A stretch of DNA of 64,000 nucleotides from Arthrobacter sp. YN (GTDB lineage: Bacteria; Actinomycetota; Actinomycetes; Actinomycetales; Micrococcaceae): the NCBI RefSeq assembly GCF_002224285.1, contig NZ_CP022436.1, positions 3,720,001 through 3,784,000 of the forward strand. The letters are read 5' to 3'. Below the pieces are notes generated by a model. The model saw only the letters and a program-made list of their open reading frames with translations, had not been told where the DNA came from and ran no database searches. The position numbers and the translations under genes are program-made. Each line of letters opens with the position of its first letter. Within the stretch, counting starts at the first letter, position 1. Shown here piece after piece: positions 39,221-48,931 of this stretch.

Positions 39221-39347
39221 GCGCCGGCTGAGCAGCTGAAGTGTGATCTGCGCGACACACCCCGCCGGTTTGCCCCTGTTTCACCCGAGGTTCACCCGGG
39301 CTGCTTAGGCTTACCCGGTCACCTCTGACCACGAAAGGCACCCCTGA

Positions 39348-41498
39348 ATGTCCTCGAACTCCCCTGATATGGTTAATCGTTCAACCGAAGTGCGAGGGTT
39401 CTCCCGCCGCGGCTTCCTCGGCACGGCAGCTGCAGCGACGGCGCTTGCGGCCACCGGGTCCCTCCTGCCGCCCTCGGTTCAGGCCGCCATGGCCAAACCC
39501 GTCCCGCCGGGAAGCCTGCAGTCCATCAAGCACGTCATTGTGCTCATGCAGGAAAACCGCTCCTTCGATCACTACTTCGGATCACTGCGTGGGGTCCGCG
39601 GCTACGGAGACAAAGCCGTCGCCCGCCTGCGCAACGGCAAGTCCATGTTCGAGCAGCCGCGTGCCACGGGCGAAACCGTGCTGCCGTTCTCCCTGCGCAA
39701 AGCAGCCGAACTCGCCGGGAGGCCGGGCACGGACATCCAGTACTTGGGCGATCTGGACCACTCCTTCAATGGCACCACCACGGCGTGGAGCAACGGCTGG
39801 TGCGACAAGTGGATTCCTGCAAAAAGCGCCTCCACCATGACCTTCTACGAGCGCCAGGACATCCCCCTGCAATACGAGCTCGCGGATACCTTCACCATCT
39901 GCGACGCCTACCACTGCTCCGTCAATGGCTCCACCAACCCCAACCGCAACTATCTCTGGAGCGGCACCACGGGTAACGAGCCCGCCAGCACCAAGCGTGC
40001 CGTCACCAACGCAGCCTACGGTTACGACCACGGCGGCTACGACTGGACCACCTACCCTGAGCGCCTGGAAAAGGCGGGCGTCTCATGGAAGATCTACCAG
40101 GACTGGGACAACTTCACGGACAACGCCGTGGAGTACTTCACCACGTTCAAGGCGATCGGCCGCAAGATGCTTGCCTCGGTGGATGGCAAACTCCGCACCA
40201 CCGAAGAGTTTTACGACCAGCTTCAGGGCAAAACACCCGCCGAGCAGGACCGCCTCCTTGCCCAATTGGAGCAAGGCCGTGCAGCCCTCACTGAAACCGA
40301 ACGGGCACTGTTCGACAAAGCCATGTGGCGTGGCCGTCCGGACACCCTTCTGGAGCGCCTCAGCACAGACATCGCCGGCGGTGCCTTGCCGCAGGTCAGC
40401 TGGCTTGTGCCGTCAGCGGCCGATTCCGAGCACCCTGGCGCCTCCACACCGGTTGGCAGCGCAAACTTCGTGTACCGCTTGCTGGATACCGTGGCCAGCA
40501 ACCCGGACACGTGGGACAGTACGGCGATTTTCCTGAACTTCGACGAGAATGATGGCTACTTCGACCACGTCCCGCCGCCCGTCCAGCCGCGTCCGGCATC
40601 GGGCGAGTCCACCGACTGGACCACCGCCAGGCCGATCGGCCTGGGACCGCGTGTGCCCATGACAGTCGTGTCACCCTGGACAGTGGGCGGTTACGTCAGC
40701 TCGGAAGTGTTCGACCACACCTCCGTGCTGCGCTTCCTGGAGCGCTGGACCGGCGTGGAGGAACCGAATATTTCCCCGTGGCGACGCGAGGTCTGCGGCG
40801 ACCTGACCGGCGTCTTCAACTTCACCTCGCCGGGCACGCCGCCCGTCCTTGACCACCCGGGCGCAGTGCCCGCCAAGATCAGCCGCTGGCGCCCGAATCC
40901 CCCGGCCGTGCAGGTGGCCCCGATCCAGGAACCCGGCAGCCGCCCGGCCCGCCCCCTCCCCTACCGGCCGCAGGTTTCGGCCACACTCCAGTCCGGCACA
41001 GGGACCGCCGCGCTGACGCTGACGCTGACAAACAAGGGAACCCGGTCCACCCACTTCACCGTGTACGGCTACGCCGGCGAGGTCACCGAACCCCGTCACG
41101 TGGACGTGCTCGGAACCCAGAAGGTGGACTTCCCCGTTAACTCAGGCGCGTTCGACGTCGTCGTCACCGGCCCCAACCGGTACCAGTACGAACTGAAAGG
41201 CACGACGGCGGGTGCCGCGTCCGGCGTCGACGTCACCGTGACAGGGCGGCGCGGCAGGAAAGCCGTGGAACTGGAGCTGAGCAACAACGGCAAGGCAACA
41301 GTAACCGTGAAGCTGGAGTCCCTGCAGTACGCGGAGAACAACGAGACCGTGAAGCTGAAGGCCGGGCACACCAGGAAGATTGGCTGGGACACTCTGGAAG
41401 GTTGGTACGATCTCCAGCTCACCTCGGCCGATGATGAGACGTTCAGGAGGCGCCTGACCGGGCGTGAAGAGGACGGCCGGGAGGGGATCTCAGGCTAG
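39348..41498 (+). CDS. Tat-exported phosphocholine-specific phospholipase C
   Basis: A 716-residue extracellular enzyme that splits phosphatidylcholine or sphingomyelin into diacylglycerol or ceramide and phosphocholine. The twin-arginine signal is FSRRGFLGTAAA. The phosphoesterase core starts with HVIVLMQENRSFDHYFG and includes CDAYHCSVNGSTNPNRNY and FDENDGYFDHVPPP. Two C-terminal DUF756-type repeats lie at about 545-710. The whole pattern matches the PlcN/PlcH family in length and order. It probably supports phosphate scavenging or lipid use. A TAGGCT element near 39305 lies in the upstream gap. Confidence 0.92.
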   Translation: MSSNSPDMVNRSTEVRGFSRRGFLGTAAAATALAATGSLLPPSVQAAMAKPVPPGSLQSIKHVIVLMQENRSFDHYFGSLRGVRGYGDKAVARLRNGKSMFEQPRATGETVLPFSLRKAAELAGRPGTDIQYLGDLDHSFNGTTTAWSNGWCDKWIPAKSASTMTFYERQDIPLQYELADTFTICDAYHCSVNGSTNPNRNYLWSGTTGNEPASTKRAVTNAAYGYDHGGYDWTTYPERLEKAGVSWKIYQDWDNFTDNAVEYFTTFKAIGRKMLASVDGKLRTTEEFYDQLQGKTPAEQDRLLAQLEQGRAALTETERALFDKAMWRGRPDTLLERLSTDIAGGALPQVSWLVPSAADSEHPGASTPVGSANFVYRLLDTVASNPDTWDSTAIFLNFDENDGYFDHVPPPVQPRPASGESTDWTTARPIGLGPRVPMTVVSPWTVGGYVSSEVFDHTSVLRFLERWTGVEEPNISPWRREVCGDLTGVFNFTSPGTPPVLDHPGAVPAKISRWRPNPPAVQVAPIQEPGSRPARPLPYRPQVSATLQSGTGTAALTLTLTNKGTRSTHFTVYGYAGEVTEPRHVDVLGTQKVDFPVNSGAFDVVVTGPNRYQYELKGTTAGAASGVDVTVTGRRGRKAVELELSNNGKATVTVKLESLQYAENNETVKLKAGHTRKIGWDTLEGWYDLQLTSADDETFRRRLTGREEDGREGISG

Positions 41499-41510
41499 GC
41501 GCTTAAGGAG

Positions 41511-41571
41511 ATCCGGCCCTTGTTCGCCCCCACCACCGTAGAACGGTGAGGAGGGCGGACAAGGGCCGGAT
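41511..41571. terminator. Long inverted repeat between convergent genes
   Basis: ATCCGGCCCTTGTTCGCCC (41511-41529) pairs with GGGCGGACAAGGGCCGGAT (41553-41571), one mismatch, with an inner ACCGT/ACGGT stem. A bidirectional terminator for the phospholipase and GT87 genes is likely. Confidence 0.8.
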
Positions 41572-41598
41572 TCGTCACTTCGGGCAGGGGCCAGCAGG

Positions 41599-42852
41599 CT
41601 AATTCCGGGTCCGGGAAGGGTGGTACGCCAGCGCCCAGTAGACCAGCATGGCAATACCGCACACCACGCCAAGGCTGGAAATCATGAGCTGCCACTGGGT
41701 CTGCGGGTCCTTTCCCCACTCGGCTGCGCCGGCCCACACTGCAAGGTTCTTGGGAGTCATGAAGAAGGCGACAGTGGAACAGGCTACGATCACCCATCCG
41801 GCGGTGCGCATCCGGCCGGAACGTGAAGGTACCCGGTGCATGGCGAAGGCCATGCTGGGGAGCGCGACGGCGACCCACACCCAGTGATGGGACCAGGAGA
41901 CAGGGCTGATCAGGAGCATCAGGATGGCAGTTGCCGATACTGCAACGAAGTTCTCGTCAGCGTCCACGGCCCACTTGATAATGAGCCCCGCAAGGACCAC
42001 CAGCCCCAGGGACAGGACCAGCCACACGACATTGGTCAGGGAAGAATCCGGCATGCCGAAGTGGAGGAGCAGACCTTTGACGGACAGGTTGTCCACGTAC
42101 GCCGGTCCGCCGATCCGGCCGGTGTCGGGCAGGATCCTGGTCCAGAAATCCACGGAAGCCTGCGGCAGCACCGCCCAGGCAAACGCAATGGATCCGAAGA
42201 AGCCTGCAGCCATCCACCCCAGTGCTTTGAAGTCGCGGCGCACCAGGAAGTACAAACCAAACGCCAGCGGGGTGAGCTTCACTCCAGCGGCCAGGCCAAT
42301 CAGCAGGCCTGCCGGCCACCGGATTTCACCTGCACGGGCTTTCCCGTACAGGGCGAAGTCAGCCAGGATGACGCCCATCAGGATGATGTTGATCTGCCCG
42401 AAGACGAAGGTATCCCGCCAAGGCCCCAGCAACAGGATGGCGCCTGCTCCCACCAAGGCCGTGGTCCGGAAACGGTAGTCGGCAAACGCTGCGCGCCAGC
42501 CCGTCAAGCCGAAGTAGTGCCTTGCCAGCCAAGCAGCCACCACTCCCGCACCCACCAAGGCCGCGAGGATGAACACCAGGCTGCTGGCGAAGAAGCCCAT
42601 GGCCGCCAAACCCGTAAAGAGGAGCGCGGCGAACGGCGGGTAGGTAAAAGGCAGACCCTCCCGGACGGCGTAGAGATCGCCGCCTTCCAGGACTTTGCCA
42701 CCGCCGTAGAAGTAGACCTCAAAGTCGTTCAGCGCCGGTTCGTAGTCCGTATAGAGGAACCACACCGCCACGGCGAGGGTCAGCGCACCCGCCACGGTGA
42801 GGATCCAGCCCCGCTGCGTGGTGGGAGCCGCCGTGTGTAAAGGAGAAGCCAC
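41599..42852 (-). CDS. GT87 family mannosyltransferase, second copy
   Basis: A 417-residue membrane glycosyltransferase, paralogous to the one at 26286-27641. Shared motifs are LPFTYPPFAALLFTG, GPWRDTFVFGQINIILMG, GVKLTPLAFGLYFLVRR, LPDTGRIGGPAYVDNLSVKG and SPVSWSHHWVWVAV. The start is uncertain: GTG 42852, five bases after the MetB stop, is preferred; the frame continues to a TTG at 42891. It seems to be the last gene of the transsulfuration operon, which is an odd partnership. Confidence 0.83.
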   Translation of the reverse strand: MASPLHTAAPTTQRGWILTVAGALTLAVAVWFLYTDYEPALNDFEVYFYGGGKVLEGGDLYAVREGLPFTYPPFAALLFTGLAAMGFFASSLVFILAALVGAGVVAAWLARHYFGLTGWRAAFADYRFRTTALVGAGAILLLGPWRDTFVFGQINIILMGVILADFALYGKARAGEIRWPAGLLIGLAAGVKLTPLAFGLYFLVRRDFKALGWMAAGFFGSIAFAWAVLPQASVDFWTRILPDTGRIGGPAYVDNLSVKGLLLHFGMPDSSLTNVVWLVLSLGLVVLAGLIIKWAVDADENFVAVSATAILMLLISPVSWSHHWVWVAVALPSMAFAMHRVPSRSGRMRTAGWVIVACSTVAFFMTPKNLAVWAGAAEWGKDPQTQWQLMISSLGVVCGIAMLVYWALAYHPSRTRN

Positions 42853-42856
42853 AGTG

Positions 42857-44026
42857 TCAGCCGTTACTGATCTTGGCAAAAGCCTGCTCAAGGTCGGCGA
42901 TCAGGTCCTCGGCTTCCTCGATCCCGCAGGAAAGGCGCAGGAGGTTGACCGGAACCGCCAGTTCGGTGCCCTTCACGGAGGCGTGGGTCATCTCCGACGG
43001 GTAGTTCATCAGGGACTCGATGCCACCCAGCGATTCCGCGAGCGTGAACACCGAGGTGGATTCGGCGACCGTGCGTGCCGCTGCTTCGCCACCCTTGAAT
43101 TGCACGGAGACCATGCCGCCGAACTTCTTCATCTGCTTCGCTGCGAGCTCGTGGCCGGGGTGGTCCGGGAGGCCCGGGTAGAGCACTGCTTCCACCTCGG
43201 GACGCTGCAGGAGCCACTCAGCCACTGCCTGGCCGTTGTCGCTGTGACGGTCCATGCGAACGCCAAGCGTCTTCAGTCCGCGGGTGGTGAGGAAGGCATC
43301 CATGGGTCCGGAAACCGCACCGACCGCGAACTGGATGAAACCGATCTTCTCTGCCAGCTCATCGTCCTTGACCACAATCGCGCCACCCACAACGTCGGAG
43401 TGGCCGCCGATGTACTTGGTCGTGGAGTGGACCACCACGTCAGCACCCAAGGCGAGCGGAGTCTGCAAGTAGGGAGACGCGAAGGTGTTGTCCACCACCA
43501 GGAGGGCACCGGCGTCGTGCGCTACAGCGGCGAGGGCCTCAATGTCGGTGATCTTCATCATCGGGTTGGACGGCGTCTCCACCCAGACGATCCTGGTGTT
43601 GTTCGCGGCGACGGCTGCTGCCACGGCGTCGAGGTCCGACATGTCCACGGGGGTGTTGCCGATGCCCCAGTCGCCCAAGACGCGGTTGATCAGGCGGTAG
43701 GTGCCGCCGTAAGCGTCGTTACCCAGGACGATGTGGTCACCGGGGCGGGCGATCGCACGGATCAATGAGTCCTCGGCAGCCAGGCCCGAGCCGAAGGAAA
43801 ACGCTGCGGTACCCCCTTCGAGGGCGGCCAACTGCTCCTGGAGGGCGTCGCGGGTCGGGTTGCCGCCGCGTCCGTACTCGTACCCGGACCGCAGGTTGCC
43901 GATGCCGTCCTGGGCATAGGTGGAGCTGAAGTGCAGCGGCGGCACCACAGCACCGGTCCGGGGTTCGAAGGCCTGTCCGGCGTGGACGGCGCGGGTGTTG
44001 AACCCGGCGTTGTTGGTGGCAGACAT
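42857..44026 (-). CDS. metB: Cystathionine gamma-synthase
   Basis: A 389-residue PLP enzyme of the Cys/Met metabolism family. In the MetB direction it joins an activated homoserine to cysteine, giving cystathionine; the family also includes cystathionine gamma-lyase, and with an adjacent beta-synthase the lyase direction is possible. Motifs are FNTRAVHAGQ, YEYGRGGNPTRDALQ, the PLP Lys204 in STTKYIGGHSDVVGG and NYPSEMTHASV. ATG 44026 is preceded by GAGGAG. It follows the cystathionine beta-synthase gene by 58 bases. Confidence 0.9.
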   Translation of the reverse strand: MSATNNAGFNTRAVHAGQAFEPRTGAVVPPLHFSSTYAQDGIGNLRSGYEYGRGGNPTRDALQEQLAALEGGTAAFSFGSGLAAEDSLIRAIARPGDHIVLGNDAYGGTYRLINRVLGDWGIGNTPVDMSDLDAVAAAVAANNTRIVWVETPSNPMMKITDIEALAAVAHDAGALLVVDNTFASPYLQTPLALGADVVVHSTTKYIGGHSDVVGGAIVVKDDELAEKIGFIQFAVGAVSGPMDAFLTTRGLKTLGVRMDRHSDNGQAVAEWLLQRPEVEAVLYPGLPDHPGHELAAKQMKKFGGMVSVQFKGGEAAARTVAESTSVFTLAESLGGIESLMNYPSEMTHASVKGTELAVPVNLLRLSCGIEEAEDLIADLEQAFAKISNG

Positions 44027-44084
44027 GGAAGCTCCTCTTGGGTCGTTGGACGATTGGATAGGCGCCGGGGTTGGGCGCCGGCGC

Positions 44085-45470
44085 CTAGTTGCTCAGGTAC
44101 GCCAGAAGGTCGTGGCGCGTCAGGATACCTACCGGGGCGCCTGCGAAGGTCACCATGACGGTATCGACGTCGGACAGCAGCTCACGCGCGGCTGAAATGG
44201 TTTCCAGTGAGCCGATAACGGGCAGGCGTCCCCCCATGTGTTCGGAGATCTTGTCCGACAGCTTCGCTTCGCCACGGAACAGTTTGCTGGTGAGGGTCCG
44301 CTCGTCCACAGCTCCCATGACCTCGCCCATGACTACGGGTGGTTCCTGTGAGAGGACCGGGATGTGGGAGACACCGAATTCGTTCATGATGTTGATGACA
44401 TCGCGGACGGTCTCGTTGGGGTGGATGTGGACCAGGTCCGGCATTTCGCCCGTCTTGGACTTGAGGACCTCCCCCACGGAGGACTCTTCACCGCCGGAGA
44501 GGAACCCGTAAGAGCGCATCCACTGGTCGTTGAAGATCTTGGCCAGATAACCGCGGCCGGAATCCGGGAGGATGACCACCACGACAGCTGACTCATCCAG
44601 GTCCTTGGCAGCCTGCAGTGCAGCCACCACGGCCATACCGGACGAGCCACCCACCAGGAGGCCCTCTTCGCGGGCAAGGCGGCGGGTCATGGAGAAGGAG
44701 TCGGCATCGGAGACGGCAAGGACGGCATCCGGAACGGAGGGATCGTAGTTTCCGGGCCACATGTCCTCGCCTACACCCTCCACGAAGTAGGGCCGGCCGG
44801 TGCCGCCTGAGTACACCGAACCTTCCGGGTCCGCACCGATGATCTTGACCTGGCCGCCGTCGGACTCTGCACGGTCCGCGGAGACTTCCTTGAGGAAGCG
44901 GCCGGTGCCGGTGATGGTGCCGCCTGTTCCGGCGCCGATGACCACGTGCGTGACCCGGCCGTCGGTGTCCTGCCAGATTTCCGGGCCAGTGGACTCGTAA
45001 TGGCTGCCGGGGGCGGCGGGGTTGGAGAACTGGTCCGGCTTGAAGGCGCCAGGGATCTCGCTGACGAGGCGGTCGGAAACGCCGTAATAGCTTTGCGGGC
45101 TGTCAGGGGCCACGGACGTTGGCGTGACCACTACCTCTGCTCCGTACGCCTGCAGGACGGCACGCTTGTCCTCGCCCACCTTGTCCGGCACAACGAAGAT
45201 GCACTTGTAGCCCTTTTGCTGGGCTACCAGCGCCAATCCCACTCCGGTGTTGCCCGACGTCGGCTCTACGATGGTTCCGCCCGGCTGGAGCCGGCCGTCT
45301 TTTTCCGCATCCTCGATCATCTTCACGGCGATCCGGTCTTTGATGGATCCGCCGGGATTAACGTATTCGAGCTTCACCAGGACGGTGGCTTTGATGCCCT
45401 CGGTGACGTGGTTGAGCTTGATGAGCGGCGTATTGCCGATGAGGTCCAACACGGACTGGGCGTACTTCAT
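44085..45470 (-). CDS. Cystathionine beta-synthase
   Basis: A 461-residue PLP enzyme making cystathionine from serine and homocysteine. The PLP Lys44 lies in GGSIKDRIA, the phosphate loop is SGNTGVGLA (72-80), and the region GAGTGGTITGTGRFLKE is typical. A pair of CBS domains occupies about residues 335-461. This CBS-domain form is the mycobacterial/eukaryotic type and lacks a heme domain. ATG 45470 is chosen because the family N-terminus starts there; the ribosome site is weak. With the next gene it completes a reverse transsulfuration pair. Confidence 0.92.
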   Translation of the reverse strand: MKYAQSVLDLIGNTPLIKLNHVTEGIKATVLVKLEYVNPGGSIKDRIAVKMIEDAEKDGRLQPGGTIVEPTSGNTGVGLALVAQQKGYKCIFVVPDKVGEDKRAVLQAYGAEVVVTPTSVAPDSPQSYYGVSDRLVSEIPGAFKPDQFSNPAAPGSHYESTGPEIWQDTDGRVTHVVIGAGTGGTITGTGRFLKEVSADRAESDGGQVKIIGADPEGSVYSGGTGRPYFVEGVGEDMWPGNYDPSVPDAVLAVSDADSFSMTRRLAREEGLLVGGSSGMAVVAALQAAKDLDESAVVVVILPDSGRGYLAKIFNDQWMRSYGFLSGGEESSVGEVLKSKTGEMPDLVHIHPNETVRDVINIMNEFGVSHIPVLSQEPPVVMGEVMGAVDERTLTSKLFRGEAKLSDKISEHMGGRLPVIGSLETISAARELLSDVDTVMVTFAGAPVGILTRHDLLAYLSN

Positions 45471-45520
45471 AGGTACAAAGTTACCGCCTGCCAGGTGCCG
45501 GGCTTGCTTCGGCCCCCTGG

Positions 45521-45913
45521 CTACGTGCCGGCAGAGGCGTCGGTCTGCCACACACCCAGGACGTTGCCCTCAGTGTCCTTGAAGTAGGCATACCAGCCCA
45601 TGGTCGGGATGGCGTCTTTGGCCTGGACCACGCTGCCACCAGCAGACTCCACCTGAGCCAGCGCTGCATCAATGTTGTCCACGTCGATGGTGAGCACAGG
45701 TGTCTTCAGCGCGTCCGTCCGCGGGAACAGTGCCCCGTTGATGGCTCCGGGCTCGGTTGGAGTGCCGGTTTGTTCGTCGGAGGGCGCCGTGATGGCAATG
45801 GTGTAGTCCATCCCTTGCATGGGGCTGAGGTTCCAGCCGAAGGCGCTTTCATAGAAGGTGTTGGCACGGTCTTTGTCGTCCGTAGGAATCTCGAAATGCA
45901 CTATTGCGGCCAC
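45521..45913 (-). CDS. VOC family protein (glyoxalase/bleomycin-resistance fold)
   Basis: A 130-residue metal-site fold protein. It starts HFEIPTDDKDRANTFYE and ends WYAYFKDTEGNVLGVWQ, the standard first and last strands of a VOC module. GTG 45913 is chosen because AAGGAG stands eight bases upstream. The function cannot be assigned; relatives range from lyases to binding proteins. It precedes cystathionine beta-synthase by 50 bases on the same strand. Confidence 0.83.
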   Translation of the reverse strand: MAAIVHFEIPTDDKDRANTFYESAFGWNLSPMQGMDYTIAITAPSDEQTGTPTEPGAINGALFPRTDALKTPVLTIDVDNIDAALAQVESAGGSVVQAKDAIPTMGWYAYFKDTEGNVLGVWQTDASAGT

Positions 45914-46043
45914 GATTCGCGCTCCTTGTACCTGGGATGTGGCGCGGCCCACCCACGCCACATCAGGGAGTCTAGACCCGGGCGGCCGCCGTCGTAAGGG
46001 GTTCAGCCAGCAGATTGTCAGCCGGACGTGGGACCATGAAAAC

Positions 46044-47015
46044 ATGACCATCGCAGACGCCCCGACCGTTGTTGCGGCCGCGGCAGACGCAGCCGTCAGG
46101 TGGCATCCGGGCGGTGCCTTCCGCTTGGACCAGACCATGTTTCCGCTGATGCGGGGCAACGCCGATCCGTCGTTCGCCGCGCACACCAACGGTTTCTGGA
46201 TGGCCTTCACCGCAGCTTCGGGTCCGGTCACGGTGAGGCTTTCCGCAGGCGGCGTGGGCCCTGATACCTTCGTGGACGCCCAGGCTTGGGGCCCCGGGGC
46301 CCAGGACGCCATCGCAGGAGTGCCGCGATTGCTGGGCGCCCATGACGATTGGTCGGCCTTCGACGAGCCCGCGTTCCATGCCACGCTCCCACGGCGTGTC
46401 ACAGAAGCACGACGCCGGAACCTGGCTCTGCGGCTGCCCTCCACCGGCCGCATGGTTGACTCCCTGGTGCCCACCATTTTGGAGCAAAAGGTCACCACCT
46501 TGGAGGCACGTCGCGGGTACCGGTACTTAATGTATCGCTACGGAACATCTGCCCCGGGCAGGGCCCCCTCAGGGCTGCTGGTTCCTCCCACCGCCAGGGA
46601 ATGGCTGGCCATCCCGTCGTGGGAGTGGCACAAAGCCGGGGTTGGACCACAGCGCTCGGCGACGGTGATGCGGGCGCTGCAGTCCGCCGTCGCGCTTGAG
46701 CGGCTGGCCGGCCTGGACTCAGCGCAGGCGGGCGCCAGAATGCAGACCATCCCTGGGATCGGCATCTGGACGGCGTCCGAGGTAGTCCAACGGACACACG
46801 GCTGCCCCGACTCGATTTCCGTGGGCGACTACCACCTGGCCTCGTACGTGGGCTACGCCCTGACGGGCCAAAAGACGGATGACGCCGGCATGCTGGAATT
46901 GCTCGAACCGTGGCGCGGGCAGAGGCAGCGGCTGGTCAGGATGCTGTATTTGAGTGGCTTCCGCAAACCCACTTTCGGTCCACGGATGACCGTTCAGGAT
47001 CACCGCCGGCACTGA
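46044..47015 (+). CDS. DNA-3-methyladenine glycosylase 2 family protein (AlkA-like)
   Basis: A 323-residue base-excision repair enzyme. The helix-hairpin-helix GPD motif is visible as QTIPGIGIWTASEV, followed by PDSISVGDYHLASYVG with the catalytic Asp in GDYH. The N-terminal half is an AlkA-type accessory domain. It removes alkylated bases from DNA. ATG 46044 gives the usual length. Divergent from the VOC gene. Confidence 0.85.
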   Translation: MTIADAPTVVAAAADAAVRWHPGGAFRLDQTMFPLMRGNADPSFAAHTNGFWMAFTAASGPVTVRLSAGGVGPDTFVDAQAWGPGAQDAIAGVPRLLGAHDDWSAFDEPAFHATLPRRVTEARRRNLALRLPSTGRMVDSLVPTILEQKVTTLEARRGYRYLMYRYGTSAPGRAPSGLLVPPTAREWLAIPSWEWHKAGVGPQRSATVMRALQSAVALERLAGLDSAQAGARMQTIPGIGIWTASEVVQRTHGCPDSISVGDYHLASYVGYALTGQKTDDAGMLELLEPWRGQRQRLVRMLYLSGFRKPTFGPRMTVQDHRRH

Positions 47016-47118
47016 CTTTTCATTGCGGACGGGAGCTGTCCGCAGAGCCGTGGACTGGCCGGAGGCACGGGTATAGCGTGGCGTCTACGAGCCATCACCA
47101 GCCCTCCTTGGAGCCACC

Positions 47119-48087
47119 GTGATCCACACTAAAAAACTCACCAAGACGTTCACCGTGAAAAAGGAAACCGTAGAGGCCGTCAAGGGCGTGGACATTGACG
47201 TCGGGCCGGGAGAACTGGTGGCCTTCCTTGGTCCCAACGGAGCCGGCAAATCCACCACGTTGCGCATGCTCACCACCCTGCTGAAGCCAACCTCCGGGTC
47301 AGCCACCGTGGCGGGCGTAGACGTCGCGAAGGACCCCGCCGGCGTTCGGGCGCGGATCGGCTACATCGGCCAGGGCAACGGCGGCGGACACAGCTACCGC
47401 GTGATCGACGAACTCATCATGCAGGGCCGCTTCTACGGTATGAACACCACCGATGCCAAGGCGCGCGCCGAAACCCTCATGGCATCCCTGGACCTGGCCG
47501 ACCTCGCCAAACGAACAGTCATCAAGCTCTCCGGCGGCCAACGCCGCCGTATGGACGTGGCGTTGGGATTGATGCACTCCCCCGGTTTGCTGTTCCTCGA
47601 TGAGCCATCCACCGGAATGGACCCACAAAACCGAGCCAATCTGTGGGAGCACATCATGCGGATGCGCGAGGAACACGGGACCACCATCGTGCTCACCACG
47701 CATTACATGGACGAGGCCGATTCGATGTCCGAGCGCGTGATCGTGATCGACCACGGCACCATCATTGCGGATGATACCGCTTCCCGACTCAAGGCGAACC
47801 TGGCCGGAGACCTGATGGCCGTTGAAGTGGCGGCCGGTTCCGCGTCGGAAGTCCGCGGCCTCTTGGGCCGGGCCGCCGCCGAGGGCGACATCCAGGAAAA
47901 TGCGTACGACGGCGTGGTCCGCTTCCGTCTTCGGTTGGCCCACGGTTCCCGGCTGGCGCCCGGGTTGTTGAAGGACATGCACGACGCCGGTGCTCCCGCC
48001 CAGTCGCTGGAATTGAAGCCACCAACGCTGGACGACGTTTTCCTGGAACTCACTGGCCGCAGCCTGCGGGAAGGAGCTGAAGTCTGA
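47119..48087 (+). CDS. ABC exporter ATP-binding protein (DrrA type)
   Basis: A 322-residue ATPase of the ABC-2 drug exporter class. Walker A is GPNGAGKSTT, the signature is KLSGGQRRRMDVALGL, Walker B is LLFLDEPSTGMDP, and the C-terminal DrrA motif PPTLDDVFLELTGRSLRE is clear. The start is GTG 47119, preceded by GGAG. A TGATG overlap links it to the permease gene. Substrate unknown; drug or lipid export is inferred from family. Confidence 0.9.
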   Translation: MIHTKKLTKTFTVKKETVEAVKGVDIDVGPGELVAFLGPNGAGKSTTLRMLTTLLKPTSGSATVAGVDVAKDPAGVRARIGYIGQGNGGGHSYRVIDELIMQGRFYGMNTTDAKARAETLMASLDLADLAKRTVIKLSGGQRRRMDVALGLMHSPGLLFLDEPSTGMDPQNRANLWEHIMRMREEHGTTIVLTTHYMDEADSMSERVIVIDHGTIIADDTASRLKANLAGDLMAVEVAAGSASEVRGLLGRAAAEGDIQENAYDGVVRFRLRLAHGSRLAPGLLKDMHDAGAPAQSLELKPPTLDDVFLELTGRSLREGAEV

Positions 48088-48899
48088 TGATTGAACAAGC
48101 TGTGGCGCCTGGAGTTGCCGTGCAAAAGCGAGGCGCCGGAAGCATCGTGACGGACACCTGGTTCGTGTTCTGGCGGGAGATGCTGTTGCCCCTGAGGGAT
48201 CCGTTCTCGCTGATTTTCTCCCTCATCCAACCGCTGGTGTTCCTGGGTCTCTTCGGTCCGCTCCTTGGTGCGGCGGTGGGCGCCCCGGCCTTCGGCGGCC
48301 AGTCCACCCTCCAGTGGTTCCTGCCGGGCGTGGTGGTGATGATCGCCCTGTTCGGTACCTCCATGACCGGGTCCAACCTGCAGTATGAGCTGATGACCGG
48401 CTCTTATGAGCGGATTCTGGCCACGCCGTTGTCCCGGTCCTCGCTCATGATCGGCCGGGCCCTTAAGGAGTGGGCTCCCTTGGTGGTGCAGGGATTGCTG
48501 ATCTCCGTGGTGTGCATTCCTTTCGGCTTCGTGTTCCACCCCCTGCATGTGCTGCTCGGGTTGGTGATCCTGGGCATTTTCGGCATCGGACTCGGCGCGT
48601 TGTCCTACGCCTTGGCCCTGGTGTCGCAGAACAAGGAATGGATCTTCTGGGGCGTCCAGCAAACCCTTCTCTTCCCACTCATGATCCTGTCCGGGATCAT
48701 GCTGCCCATTGAGGCGGGTCCGGAGTGGATGAAGGTGGCCAGCCTGTTCAACCCCTTGACCTACCTCGTCAACGCCGAACGCGAACTCTTCTCCGGGACC
48801 GTTGGTGTGGATACGTTCTGGGGTCTCGTGGCCGCTGTGGTGACTGCCGGCGTCGGACTTGCCGTGGGAATCCGGACCATCAGCCGGAACACCAACTAG
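48087..48899 (+). CDS. ABC-2 type exporter permease (DrrB type)
   Basis: A 270-residue membrane protein with six membrane segments. The family stretches FWREMLLPLRDPFSLIF, SYERILATPLSRSSLMIGR and the end MKVASLFNPLTYLVNAER are visible. Pairs with the preceding DrrA-type ATPase and overlaps its gene by one base. Confidence 0.9.
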   Translation: MIEQAVAPGVAVQKRGAGSIVTDTWFVFWREMLLPLRDPFSLIFSLIQPLVFLGLFGPLLGAAVGAPAFGGQSTLQWFLPGVVVMIALFGTSMTGSNLQYELMTGSYERILATPLSRSSLMIGRALKEWAPLVVQGLLISVVCIPFGFVFHPLHVLLGLVILGIFGIGLGALSYALALVSQNKEWIFWGVQQTLLFPLMILSGIMLPIEAGPEWMKVASLFNPLTYLVNAERELFSGTVGVDTFWGLVAAVVTAGVGLAVGIRTISRNTN

Positions 48900-48931
48900 G
48901 TCTGCGCCCACGGGCGCGGGCGTCAGCGCCT

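Noticed and set aside
45471..45520. A SAM riboswitch before the transsulfuration genes
   Set aside because: Only 50 bases separate CBS from the VOC gene, too short for a riboswitch, and no fold is visible.
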